64,000 nucleotides of DNA from Lentisphaerota bacterium (GTDB taxonomy: Bacteria; Verrucomicrobiota; Lentisphaeria; Victivallales; Victivallaceae): assembly GCA_015061685.1 (NCBI GenBank), contig SUWD01000007.1, positions 1 through 64,000 of the forward strand. Direction: 5' to 3'. Every line of letters begins with the position of its first letter. The stretch's first letter is position 1. A program made the translations under genes and the position numbers. Positions 52,798 to 61,833 of this stretch are shown piece after piece. The notes below the pieces were generated by a model. The model saw only the letters and a list, made by a program, of their open reading frames with translations, had not been told where the DNA came from and made no database searches.

Positions 52798-53877
52798 ATG
52801 AAATTTTCACCCGAAGAGAGACAGCGGCTCAACATCGCCATTGAGCGTCTTGTTCAGAAACACAAAAAAATGCGTAAGGCTCATCCGGAATTGAAACTCG
52901 GTGAAGCTGCCGCCCCCGCCCCGGAAGGTTACGTGGAAGACGATCCGTTGCGGAATTGCGGAAATTCCGAATGGCAGAAATTGATCGAGCCGGAAAACTC
53001 CGAATTGGACAAAATTCTCCTCGAATATCTCGCAGAAATCCCCAAAGTTCCCGCCGAAAAAATGGCAAAACTTACCGGAGACAACACCTGGGTCTGGGGC
53101 GGTCCCACCCCTTACTGGGGCGGAACTATGGCCGATGATACGCTTGTCCGCGGTGCGGATTACTTCAACGCCGACAACGTCGTTTACGTTTACGGACCGA
53201 CTGATGACAAAATGATGACCATGCACAGCAAGTACAAAAGAATGCTGTGTCAGGTCAACTCCCAGTGCCGCACTCCCGGAGCCCAGAATAACTTCACCGG
53301 AGCGACCGGTAAAACAGCTGATAACCTGCGTACTCCCGGTGAAAAAAATTTTGCAGATGCGGAAAATGCGGAATATTTGAGCAAACTTTCTCTCCAGTAT
53401 CCCAATATTGCCGGGGCGATGTGTGACGATGTTTCCACCTACTTTGAAAAAATCGTTCTGCCTGAACCTTTTGAAGCACGCTACAAAGCTCTGAAAAAAT
53501 TCAACGACAAACTCCGCATGTACGGCGTGATTTACGTCCACGAACTCGGTACCAAAGATTACTCTCTCATCCAGCCCTACATGGATGTGGTCAACCTCTG
53601 GTTCTGGAATAAGGACGAGATCCTTGAGTACGATGAAAACATCGAATTGTGCCGTAAAAACTTCCCCGGCAAGCCGATTCTTCAGGGTATTTTCCTGCAT
53701 GAATACGGCAGAGCTGACAGCGGCAACGTCCCCGAATTGCTGGTTTACCAGCTGGATAAGGCAAGAGAATATATTGCTAAAGGTATCGTTGAAGGAGTCG
53801 TCCTTCTCGGAGACCGTGAAATCAAAAAGTGGCCCGATGTCGCAGCCACTCTCAAAAATTATCTGGAAAATCAGTAA
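52798..53877 (+). CDS. Unrecognised cytoplasmic protein, possibly TIM-barrel
   Basis: 359 residues; an optimal AAGGAGG before ATG and a strong terminator after the stop suggest high expression. No signal peptide. The helical N-terminus (FSPEERQRLNIAIERLVQKH) is followed by an alpha/beta body with NTWVWGGPTPYWGGTMADD, IAGAMCDDVSTYFEK, MYGVIYVHELGTKDY, VNLWFWNKDEI, ILQGIFLHEYGRAD and VEGVVLLGDREIKKWP, the alternation expected for a TIM barrel with D/E/H at strand ends. I do not recognise the family. Neighbouring amidohydrolase and creatinase-like genes suggest catabolic context, but a repeat element separates them. Confidence 0.7.
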   Translation: MKFSPEERQRLNIAIERLVQKHKKMRKAHPELKLGEAAAPAPEGYVEDDPLRNCGNSEWQKLIEPENSELDKILLEYLAEIPKVPAEKMAKLTGDNTWVWGGPTPYWGGTMADDTLVRGADYFNADNVVYVYGPTDDKMMTMHSKYKRMLCQVNSQCRTPGAQNNFTGATGKTADNLRTPGEKNFADAENAEYLSKLSLQYPNIAGAMCDDVSTYFEKIVLPEPFEARYKALKKFNDKLRMYGVIYVHELGTKDYSLIQPYMDVVNLWFWNKDEILEYDENIELCRKNFPGKPILQGIFLHEYGRADSGNVPELLVYQLDKAREYIAKGIVEGVVLLGDREIKKWPDVAATLKNYLENQ

Positions 53878-53890
53878 GTTTTCCCACCCT

Positions 53891-53918
53891 GCCCCGGAGC
53901 AATTCCGGGGCTTTTTTT
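53891..53918 (+). terminator. Rho-independent terminator
   Basis: Stem GCCCCGGA/TCCGGGGC with a five-base loop followed by seven T, 13 bases after the stop of 52798-53877. It reaches to the stop codon of the converging GH130 gene. Confidence 0.9.
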
Positions 53919-54927
53919 ATACAGTTGCTCCGGTTACCAAATCAAGCAATTCACCGATTTCAGCAATTGCCAGACACTCAACCGTATCAGCAGCACCATA
54001 ATAAATTTTCACTTCTCCTGATTCTTCCAAAATCATACCGCCGGGAAAAATAACATCTCCGCGAAAACCATTTTTTTCATACGGTGTCTCCGGTACAAGT
54101 AACGGTTTATTGTAAATACCGATAACTTTGGCCGGATCATCCAAATCCAGCAGCATTAATCCGGCATAGTAAATTTTACGCCAGTTCAAGTGCCATGACT
54201 CAAGGTCATGATCAGCATATTTTACGGCATGAAATGTGGTAAGCCAGCCCTTTTCCGTTTTTACAGGAGGTGCGGCAGGGCCGATTTTGGCATCTGCGAA
54301 TGGAATACTCTCTGCCCCCAATACCAATCGGCTCTCTCCCCAATAAACCAAATCAGGAGAAGCTGAACACCACAAATCAAATTGCTCGGCGGCACCATTG
54401 CGACTGTAAACCGGCATGGGGCGTTCCAGACGGAAATATTTGCCGCCGATCTTTTCCGGGAACAACACCATATTGCGGTTATCCGGAACTGAAAGAGATT
54501 TTATTTCAAATTTTTCAAAGTCTTCTGTAACAGCGATTCCGCCTCGCAAGCCATGCTTGGTGTCCATTGCAAAACAAACCGCAACTTTTCCGTCAATAAC
54601 AGTCAAGCGGGGATCATAGACCCGTAAAATCTCTTCGTCATGAATTTCCCATACCGGCTGCGGATGGATTTGCCAATTGATTCCATCGGCACTTTCTGCA
54701 AAACCGATATTAGTACCCTTGAAAGGAACTCCGCGTTTGCCGGAAGCCAGAAAGTCAGCTTCCGTTGCTCCGTAATCGTTGCGGAAAAGCATCACATATC
54801 TGCCCTGATATTTTGCCACACCGGCATTGAATATCAATGAGGCCTCAAAAGGCATTTTCTCGGCACTCAACAATGGATTTTGTGATACCCGATGGAGGCA
54901 CTTTGCCGTAGTAAAAATATCTTTCAT
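53917..54927 (-). CDS. GH130-family beta-mannoside phosphorylase/hydrolase-like
   Basis: 336 residues. Five-bladed propeller motifs of GH130 are clear: NAGVAKYQGRYVMLFRND, VYDPRLTVIDGKV, DNRNMVLFPEKIGGKYFRLERP, KIGPAAPPVKTEKGWLTTFHAV, VIFPGG and IYYGAADT. Such enzymes split beta-mannosides with phosphate or, in some subgroups, water, in the cytoplasm. No signal peptide. The ATG overlaps the stop of the large SGNH/GH-like gene by four bases, so the secreted and cytosolic steps are co-expressed, which suggests that the locus targets a mannose-containing glycan. Confidence 0.88.
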   Translation of the reverse strand: MKDIFTTAKCLHRVSQNPLLSAEKMPFEASLIFNAGVAKYQGRYVMLFRNDYGATEADFLASGKRGVPFKGTNIGFAESADGINWQIHPQPVWEIHDEEILRVYDPRLTVIDGKVAVCFAMDTKHGLRGGIAVTEDFEKFEIKSLSVPDNRNMVLFPEKIGGKYFRLERPMPVYSRNGAAEQFDLWCSASPDLVYWGESRLVLGAESIPFADAKIGPAAPPVKTEKGWLTTFHAVKYADHDLESWHLNWRKIYYAGLMLLDLDDPAKVIGIYNKPLLVPETPYEKNGFRGDVIFPGGMILEESGEVKIYYGAADTVECLAIAEIGELLDLVTGATV

Positions 54928-57900
54928 ATACTCTCTCTTCTTCCCTCAATAATTACCGGACATTGTGCCGGAATTATCAAACTTAAAACGTTTTCTCTTT
55001 TTTCAAACTCCAACTCCGCCGGATAAACAACTGTAAAATTCTTATCCGATGCTTGATATTCCCTGTCATCAAGTTTTATTGAAATGCGGCGAGTATTATC
55101 CTCTAAATTATACAATATGATTCCCAGATTCCCATCCGGAGCCTGAAACGCACTTGAGATCACCGATGGAGATTTGACGGTATAAAAACTTTCTCTCCAG
55201 CCAATCCCCCACGGAATAGCCAATTCCGGGATATCCCCCATAACTTCCGGAGGACGAAGCATTTTGCCATAAACAAAAAATTTACGTCCGGCATCAAAAG
55301 CCTCCATACGCTTTTTACTGGTACGTCTCACCCGTTCCGGATCACTGAAACGATACATCGCATGGGGCAATTCCCATCCGGGCATGATCCCCCAGAGTAA
55401 TGCTTGAGCAGTCTTTGATATCAATCCCATTGCCTGACCGGTCAAATCGCCTCTGCCGTAATGGGTGGCAAACAATAATGCATAATCATTATAAACCACC
55501 GGAGCCAATGGAATTGCCGTCACCCGATCCCCCTCCAGATAAGCACTGGGACTGTTGACACACAATACGGCGTCCAGACAGTGAAGATTGCCTTCCCAGA
55601 AACTTTCGGTTGTCGTGCAGAAATCCGGATTTATCTTCCGCCCTTCCTCTCTGATTCTGCACAGCAGTCTGCGATTATTATCAACATAATCAGAACCGCC
55701 GCCTGAAGCTTTTGAGCAGTAGGGTGTAAAATTCAAATGAGCTCCGCCATGATTGCCGGAATCAAGATACGCAACACTGAAACCGGAATGAACCATGCAC
55801 TTGGTAAAACCGGTCAAAACCTTCTGCCACAATTCGCCAGGATACGCAAGCATTGACTCGCTCCGGAAACCAGCACCGCCCCAGGAAAGAATTTGTCCAT
55901 AAAAGTTGCATAATAAATTTTTTTCAACCTCTCGGCTGGTCTTGAAACTGGGCATCGAGCGTGTCCACGCTGTCAGCTGGATATATCCGGAAACCGGATA
56001 ACCGGATCGCTGCAGCATCTCCAAGACTTTTTTATCCTTTTCCGTCAACGGAAAGCGATCAGGATTGGGAAAATCATAACGTTTGTTGTCCAATCCCCAA
56101 TGAGTCAGCCAGATACCAATACGATGATCATGAAAATATGAAAAATATTTTTCACAATCCTCTCTCTGTCCCTGAAGCAGATTATCAACAGAAACATGAA
56201 GCCACGAGGTCATATCCAGAAACCACGCCGGAATATCATTATTTCGCCGGGACACCAGAGTACCTTTACTGCACCACTCCTGTTTAATTGCCCAATTACG
56301 ATAAATTTGGGCAGCATCGTACCAATCACCGGAAAAACTCCTGACTTCTATCGGATAAGGGATTTCCCATTTTTGCGGTGACTTGGATTTCATATTATCC
56401 GGCAGATTGACACATACCCAGGAAAAACCATTAACCGCCGATGAATTCAAATCCCAGCGTTTGCTGTTCTGGTCCGGATCCCAAACCCCAAAAAACAAAC
56501 CGTCGCCGCTTTTACTGTAAAGAGCATCAAAATGCATTGAATGTCCGGAGTTGTTACTGCGGAAAAGCCGGGAACCATTTAACAATTTCCCTGAAGCAGG
56601 ATTCCTTATCAAACGCCCCAAATAGTGCGGAGTTGCCAAAAAATCATCATTCCCATTACCATTGATTTTTCCCAGACCGGATATTTGAGGACAGTTGAAA
56701 TAAAATACCGTATATTTTTTTGATCTATTTACAAAACTGCCGGAAAACTTCATTCCGCCATCAGCTGTTACAGAAACACAAACAGTTACATCCAATGCCT
56801 TTTTTTCGTTCCCGACGCTGATATTTTTCCAGTGAAAAAGCAAGTTTCCGTTACGTCTTTCCATAACACAATCGGCACCAAGAGTTTTTACTATGGATGA
56901 ATCTATTATCAGATCATTGCTGTTTTCGCCATCCCTGCCGATCGAGTCTGCAGAATCATCCATTTCCGGGTCACAGGCGATCGCTGTCACCGGCGGGACC
57001 TCTTTATCTGCAGTATTTTTCTGTTTCAGCCGGATCGACCAAATTCCCCGATCCGGTTGAAAATTGATAAATTGTCTGCCTTTACGATTGCGGATTCCGG
57101 TTACAGCGGCACCAGATTCAGGAGAAGAAAAACCGAAACTCACACCGGAAGATTTCAATTCGGTGTATCGTTGAAACACCTCTTTATTCTCCGCTGCAGT
57201 TGGTAAAACTTCTTCTTTTTTAATCAATGTCGCCTCTTTTATATCAGCATTACCATAAATTCTTAAGGATAAAGAAGCTTGAGTCACCTTTTCCGGAACA
57301 ATGATTTCTCCGGAATAAGTTTGCCAATGTTGAGAAAGCTTGCCCGATTTCACCTCCTTGTGTCTGACCGGATGATAAAAAGACCACGAAACCGATGCGA
57401 TCCCAGTTCCCCTTATCCGCAAAGACCAATGATATCTGCCGGGGGTAACACGAAATAATTCTGTGCGGATCAATGCCGGGGTTTTAGAATCCCGACAAAC
57501 TCTTATGAATTTGCCATTTCCCCCAATTACAGTTGCCCGATCCTTATCTTTGCGATGGAATTTCCATGCTGCAGGAAACCGTGAGGAATCTAATTTTTCA
57601 AACGAATTGTTGGCTATGAGATTACCATTCCCTGCGGTCAATTTCTTTGCAGGAGTTGGTTTCCGGCTGCATGAGGCAAGTTCAGGATTGAGCAGTCTCC
57701 ATAATTGTGCCGGATAAGTTTCTCCCTCTACGGAGCCGGCCCCTTTTACATGAACTCCAAATGTAATGCTGTCGCCCAAACAGACAATATGACAATTTTC
57801 CGGTACCATTTTGCGTATTTCCGGTGCAATAAATGTTGCAAATTTTGCATATCCGGTCGCATTGAGATGGACACCGTCGTCAGCTTTGCTGTTGGAACAG

Positions 57901-58409
57901 GTCCTGAAAAGAGAATTTTTCTCATCTTTTGCACCTCCATTGGCGGCAAAAAACTCAAAAGAATCAATAACACCTGCATCTAAAGTTTTTGCAGCAGAAA
58001 AAACTGCTTTCCCGTATTTACGCAAATATTCATCCAATGTCATCGGCAGCGGAACTGCAAGATTAATTTTGGGAGACCGTTTCCGTAAAATCGACTCCAC
58101 AGCGGGAAATGGAGTAATAAAAATAACTTTTTTAACACCGCCTTGCTGCAAAGTTCTTCCGATAGCAAGAAGATTTTTTTCAAATTCTTCCGGAGAAACC
58201 ATCTTATTCGGATTAAGTGCATCATTAGTACCCAGCAAAACAATCACGGCATAAGGTTGTTCTGACAAAACATCCCGGGATAATCTGGCGAGGGCTTCCC
58301 GGGATGAATTCCCGGGTATCCCGGCATTGCTCACCGTAATTTCTGCATTGATCGTGAAAAACAACAGCAAAATTACCGATAGCAGCAATATTTTTCTCAT
58401 GCAACTCAT
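54924..58409 (-). CDS. Giant secreted SGNH (permuted) / CBM-like / DUF6259-like enzyme
   Basis: 1161 residues, started at ATG 58409, seven bases after the prepilin stop (ATG 58400 is an alternative). Signal peptide about 1-22. Residues 23-250: SGNH hydrolase with blocks in unusual order: NAGIPGN (28-34), GTND (60-63), DGVH (178-181), then GDSIT (212-216), the serine block normally first. About 265-400: carbohydrate-binding-like beta domain (NLIANNSFEKLD, YHWSLRIRGTG). About 430-1150: beta domain plus TIM barrel resembling DUF6259/GH-like proteins (GDWYDAAQIYRNWAIKQ, GIWLTHWGLDNKRYDF, VAYLDSGNHGGAHL, TTESFWEGNLHCLDAV). Probably a bifunctional esterase/glycosidase. Confidence 0.75.
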   Translation of the reverse strand: MSCMRKILLLSVILLLFFTINAEITVSNAGIPGNSSREALARLSRDVLSEQPYAVIVLLGTNDALNPNKMVSPEEFEKNLLAIGRTLQQGGVKKVIFITPFPAVESILRKRSPKINLAVPLPMTLDEYLRKYGKAVFSAAKTLDAGVIDSFEFFAANGGAKDEKNSLFRTCSNSKADDGVHLNATGYAKFATFIAPEIRKMVPENCHIVCLGDSITFGVHVKGAGSVEGETYPAQLWRLLNPELASCSRKPTPAKKLTAGNGNLIANNSFEKLDSSRFPAAWKFHRKDKDRATVIGGNGKFIRVCRDSKTPALIRTELFRVTPGRYHWSLRIRGTGIASVSWSFYHPVRHKEVKSGKLSQHWQTYSGEIIVPEKVTQASLSLRIYGNADIKEATLIKKEEVLPTAAENKEVFQRYTELKSSGVSFGFSSPESGAAVTGIRNRKGRQFINFQPDRGIWSIRLKQKNTADKEVPPVTAIACDPEMDDSADSIGRDGENSNDLIIDSSIVKTLGADCVMERRNGNLLFHWKNISVGNEKKALDVTVCVSVTADGGMKFSGSFVNRSKKYTVFYFNCPQISGLGKINGNGNDDFLATPHYLGRLIRNPASGKLLNGSRLFRSNNSGHSMHFDALYSKSGDGLFFGVWDPDQNSKRWDLNSSAVNGFSWVCVNLPDNMKSKSPQKWEIPYPIEVRSFSGDWYDAAQIYRNWAIKQEWCSKGTLVSRRNNDIPAWFLDMTSWLHVSVDNLLQGQREDCEKYFSYFHDHRIGIWLTHWGLDNKRYDFPNPDRFPLTEKDKKVLEMLQRSGYPVSGYIQLTAWTRSMPSFKTSREVEKNLLCNFYGQILSWGGAGFRSESMLAYPGELWQKVLTGFTKCMVHSGFSVAYLDSGNHGGAHLNFTPYCSKASGGGSDYVDNNRRLLCRIREEGRKINPDFCTTTESFWEGNLHCLDAVLCVNSPSAYLEGDRVTAIPLAPVVYNDYALLFATHYGRGDLTGQAMGLISKTAQALLWGIMPGWELPHAMYRFSDPERVRRTSKKRMEAFDAGRKFFVYGKMLRPPEVMGDIPELAIPWGIGWRESFYTVKSPSVISSAFQAPDGNLGIILYNLEDNTRRISIKLDDREYQASDKNFTVVYPAELEFEKRENVLSLIIPAQCPVIIEGRRESI

Positions 58410-58416
58410 AAAAAAA

Positions 58417-59145
58417 TCAGATTTCAAATATTTGATAATCTTTCACATCATATTTATCTGCCAATTCTTTTTTCTCATGAGTTCTGGCAGAACCATCTGC
58501 AAACCAGAGATTCACCCTTTTTGCATGTCTTCCGGCAAGTTTGTAATTGTCTGCACTGGATGCCACCGGATGAAGTACCGACGTTCCGGGATAACTGACA
58601 TCATTAGCCAATACACTATCCGAAAAAAGAAAAAATTCACTGGCTGAGTAAGGACCGATATCAGCATCAGCACAAGAAATCGGAGTGCTTGCAATACGAA
58701 AACCCGTATTATTGTCCTTATTCATTCTCAAGCCGTAAGTATAATATGACCAGGACTGCTCATTGGAATTTTTGCTGAGAGCTGTACTTTTATCAGTGAC
58801 ACTGGAAGACGGACAATAAAAAGTTCCGGCTCCCTCTCCCAGAAAACCGGCATTGCTCAATGCATAACTCCAGTTGCAATTATTGTTGGGCTTATCAGAA
58901 CGATATTTGCCGCTTACAGATGGTGCATAACCATCATTGGCATCGGCATACATCGCTGTAACAGTACCAAGATTTTTCAGGTTGTTGACGCAACTGATAC
59001 TGCGTCCTCTCTCTCTTGCCGAATTGAGTGCCGGAAGCAGAATCGCCGCCAAAATTGCGATAATCGCAATCACGACAAGAAGTTCGATAAGAGTAAAACA
59101 CTGATGTTTTACTCCGCTTAAGCGGAAACTGGTTTGTTTTTTCAT
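58417..59145 (-). CDS. Prepilin-type protein (copy E)
   Basis: 242 residues; AAGGAGA upstream of ATG 59145. A 16-residue leader ending [12 protein letters not shown] and the helix ending [12 protein letters not shown]; residue -1 is Cys. C-terminal [12 protein letters not shown]. It lies between the FAD oxidoreductase gene and the giant SGNH/GH-like gene; the gap to the latter is seven bases with no separate ribosome site visible, so translation may be coupled. Confidence 0.85.
   Translation of the reverse strand: MKKQTSFRLSGVKHQCFTLIELLVVIAIIAILAAILLPALNSARERGRSISCVNNLKNLGTVTAMYADANDGYAPSVSGKYRSDKPNNNCNWSYALSNAGFLGEGAGTFYCPSSSVTDKSTALSKNSNEQSWSYYTYGLRMNKDNNTGFRIASTPISCADADIGPYSASEFFLFSDSVLANDVSYPGTSVLHPVASSADNYKLAGRHAKRVNLWFADGSARTHEKKELADKYDVKDYQIFEI
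59091..59126 (-). promoter_or_regulatory. Double hairpin in prepilin leader, copy E
   Basis: Perfect palindrome TCCGCTTAAGCGGA (59113-59126), then a stem with arms GAGTAAAACA/TGTTTTACTC and loop TCAG in the mRNA (59091-59114), spanning bases +20 to +55 of the gene. Confidence 0.75.
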
Positions 59146-59162
59146 ACTGAATTCTCCTTTGG

Positions 59163-60506
59163 TTAAAGTTTGGATGCACCAAGAAATGCTCCGAAATCAA
59201 TTAATTCTGTCCTTACCTGAATACCATTTACCTGCCCCGGCAGCAAACCGTTTTTTACTGCCAATGCAGCCCCGGCACCGGCTCCCTGCCCTGTGGCACA
59301 GCAAACCGGCATGATCCGCAAACTGCTGTTGGTTATATGATCCGATGAAATTATCCTGCCGGCGGTCAATAAATTATCACACCCCTGCGGGATAAGACAC
59401 CGGAAAGGTATTTCGTAATAATCGCTGTAATCTGCAGCGGCAGTATAAGTCGTACCGCTTCCCGATGGAGAATGAATATCAACAGGGTAATTGCATCGGG
59501 CGATGGCATCCGGAAATTTTCGTCTCCGGTACAGATCATCTGCAGTCAAACAGAATTTTCCGATAACACGCCGGCTTTCTCTGATCCCCAATTGCTGTCC
59601 CATGGAAACGATCTCGGCATTCTCAAAACCTTCGATCCGGTTACGCAACCAGAAAAGAAATTCCCGGATCTGTTCTCTGGCAATCATTCCGGCCTCCTGA
59701 TAACTGCCGGAATCCAATGGATCATGTAAAACCACTCTGGTGGTATTAAAGTGTACCGTATCCGGAGTTGTACTTTGAAACATAAGAATATTTTCCCTCG
59801 GACAACTCAAATCTCCGGCTGCTTTAGCCTTGGAATATTCCTGCTGTATTTTTTTCCTCCACTCCCCGCACCAGAAATCCTCATCCGGAATCCTGACCGG
59901 TGCAACCTTGAAACACCATGTCATCGGTTGACACAAACCTTCATCATTGCCGATTTCGATTTTACATCCGGCTTGTGCAGCAAGTACTCCATCGCCGGTA
60001 GCATCTATGTAAACCTCTCCGGAAACTGCGGTCAATCCGCTGCGGTTATGCAAGATCAATGTCTTGATCTGACCATTTTCTTTCACCGTATCAAAGAGCG
60101 TATGTTCATATAAAACTTTAACTCCGGCAGCATTAAGCATATCCTCTGCACTCAAAGCTGCATAATATTTATTGATGTAAAGTTTACCCCATTTCGGCCC
60201 CATTTTATCATCAATATAATTCAAGGTTGCCGCAGAATGATATTTCCCCATCCGGGAAAGCCAATCGGCATAAAGCGGATGATCCATGCTTTCCTCGTCC
60301 AAATGATTGAGCATAAAAGGGGATACCTCTCCGGCATACGCCATTCCTCCGGGCATACTGTGTCTTTCAATCAGTACCGTATCGCACCCCATCTGTGCAG
60401 CCGTCAATGCAGCACAGATACCAGCCGGTCCGGCACCGGCAACAACCACCTGACACTGTCGAACTGTTTCTATTTTCTGATTCAAATTGTAGTTGAAACT
60501 TGTCAT
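59163..60506 (-). CDS. FAD-dependent oxidoreductase (FAD_oxidored family)
   Basis: 447 residues. ATG 60506 follows AGGAAATATA; the longer upstream frame is the promoter region. Dinucleotide motif [21 protein letters not shown] at residues 20-40 with [10 protein letters not shown] behind it, [17 protein letters not shown] in the middle, [34 protein letters not shown] near the end: the PF12831 pattern common in Lentisphaerota and Planctomycetota carbohydrate loci. No signal peptide, so a cytosolic role is likely. The substrate is not known. First gene of the operon divergent from the PocR/AraC regulator. Confidence 0.85.
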   Translation of the reverse strand: MTSFNYNLNQKIETVRQCQVVVAGAGPAGICAALTAAQMGCDTVLIERHSMPGGMAYAGEVSPFMLNHLDEESMDHPLYADWLSRMGKYHSAATLNYIDDKMGPKWGKLYINKYYAALSAEDMLNAAGVKVLYEHTLFDTVKENGQIKTLILHNRSGLTAVSGEVYIDATGDGVLAAQAGCKIEIGNDEGLCQPMTWCFKVAPVRIPDEDFWCGEWRKKIQQEYSKAKAAGDLSCPRENILMFQSTTPDTVHFNTTRVVLHDPLDSGSYQEAGMIAREQIREFLFWLRNRIEGFENAEIVSMGQQLGIRESRRVIGKFCLTADDLYRRRKFPDAIARCNYPVDIHSPSGSGTTYTAAADYSDYYEIPFRCLIPQGCDNLLTAGRIISSDHITNSSLRIMPVCCATGQGAGAGAALAVKNGLLPGQVNGIQVRTELIDFGAFLGASKL

Positions 60507-60509
60507 TAT

Positions 60510-60572
60510 ATTTCCTGTCGCATCTTCATCGCATCTGTACATAATATACTTCACAAAAACAGGAAATGTCAT
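60510..60572 (-). promoter_or_regulatory. Promoter region of the 60506 operon with inverted repeat
   Basis: ATGACA (complement 60567-60572), 18 bases, TATATT (complement 60543-60548). A nine-base inverted repeat, ATTTCCTGT at 60510-60518 and ACAGGAAAT at 60559-60567, brackets the -10 box and includes the ribosome site. The rest of the gap to 60849 is AT-rich; it holds a short 3' frame fragment (60674-60766) with no start and an AAAGCGGA/TCCGCTTT inverted pair, but no gene I can support. Confidence 0.5.
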
Positions 60573-60849
60573 AAACAGAAATGCTGAAAATATTGCAAAA
60601 GATGCTGATTTGCAGAGAAAGATACATTTTTATATTGCTTTAATCCAAAATCATGCTATTTTATCACATATAAGAGGCTATTGAAAAACTAATTCAAAAA
60701 GAGATTAAAAAAATCAGCATTGACGAGATCAAAGCGGAAATAACCACCGAAAACGCTCCGCTTTAAGATCGCAGCGATGATTTTTAAGAATTTTTGAGGA
60801 GTTTTGAAATTGTCTCATAAATATTCTATCTGTCAGTCAAGGTTTTTCG

Positions 60850-61728
60850 ATGATACGCAAACTGGAAAATACGATCCGCTGCTTTGAATACTGGAGCAAT
60901 TTATCTGTCACAATACATGATCTTACCGGTAAACTCCGGATGATTTTACCGCAAGAACGCTTCGCTCATTGTCATCGGTTGTGCCGAAAAACCAAAGAAT
61001 ATTCAGAAAAACAGTGCAGAAGCATTGATATTCAAATTTTACAGAATGAAATATGGGCTTTCAATAATTGCGGTTACAAAATTTGTCATGCCGGATTATT
61101 GGAATATGTAATGCCGCTGAACGAGGCCGGTAAAAGGATCGGAATTATTTTTGCCGGAGCAATTGCTCCTCCGGAAAACTGGGAAAAATTGCATCCGCTG
61201 TTAAAATCCAATACTCTTGACAGTAAATTGCACTGCGATAGCAAATTTGATTGGGAACGCAGCAGACAAATAATAGAAGCTCTGCGGATGCTTTCTATTA
61301 CCATAATGCACGACCTGAAAGAATATACCAAAGAAAAACAGCAGCTCTCTCCAACCCGGAAAGAGGTAATACACCGTTTTATCGGAGAATTCTGTGATCA
61401 GAAAGATCTTCTGGATAAACTTTCCCGGAAACTTTATCTCAGTGTCCCGAGAACGATCCACGTCGTAAAGGAAGAAACCGGACATACATTCCAGCAGCTT
61501 CGCAAAGCGTATCAAATGCGTCTTGCTGCTGCACGATTACGTTTTTCCAATGAAAGCCTCTCACATGTTGCTGTACAATGCGGTTTTGATAATGTTTCAA
61601 GCTTGCACCGGAATTTTAAAAAATATTTCAACCTTACTCCCCTTGCATATCGGAAACAATACGATTCTGACAATGAGAAGTTCTCTGATATTATAGATAC
61701 CGGTGATTGGCCTGGACGTCCCTATTAG
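60850..61728 (+). CDS. AraC-family regulator with PocR-type sensor
   Basis: 292 residues. The N-terminal half resembles the PocR ligand-binding domain: HDLTGKLRMILP, HCHRLCRKTKEYSEKQC, KICHAGLLEYVMPLNEAGKRIGIIFAGAI, with the conserved Cys positions. The C-terminal half is an AraC DNA-binding domain (LLDKLSRKLYLSVPRTIHVVK, then SHVAVQCGFDNVSSLHRNFKKYFNLTPLAYR). It is divergent from the FAD/prepilin/SGNH/GH130 operon and its likely activator. PocR domains are known to sense small diols or sugars. Followed by a bidirectional terminator. Confidence 0.88.
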   Translation: MIRKLENTIRCFEYWSNLSVTIHDLTGKLRMILPQERFAHCHRLCRKTKEYSEKQCRSIDIQILQNEIWAFNNCGYKICHAGLLEYVMPLNEAGKRIGIIFAGAIAPPENWEKLHPLLKSNTLDSKLHCDSKFDWERSRQIIEALRMLSITIMHDLKEYTKEKQQLSPTRKEVIHRFIGEFCDQKDLLDKLSRKLYLSVPRTIHVVKEETGHTFQQLRKAYQMRLAAARLRFSNESLSHVAVQCGFDNVSSLHRNFKKYFNLTPLAYRKQYDSDNEKFSDIIDTGDWPGRPY

Positions 61729-61780
61729 AATAAATTTCCGCCAATAAACAGTACAAAACTTCGGCATTTTTATAGGATAA

Positions 61781-61814
61781 AAAAATCCCGCTCCTGTTAC
61801 AGAACGGGATTTTT
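61781..61814. terminator. Bidirectional terminator
   Basis: Ten-base perfect stem AAAAATCCCG/CGGGATTTTT with a 14-base loop between the converging AraC and tsf genes; T tracts face both directions. Confidence 0.9.
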
Positions 61815-61833
61815 GAATAAGTCAAGTACTCAA

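Noticed and set aside
16167-59145. Prepilin-type genes as the main type IV pilin
   Set aside because: No pilus assembly genes adjoin them, the -1 residue is not Gly and they have H-X9-DG tails typical of the enzyme-linked family.
60674-60766. Possible short gene before the PocR/AraC regulator
   Set aside because: Only about 30 codons, no start codon or ribosome site, no recognisable motif; at best a 3' relic.
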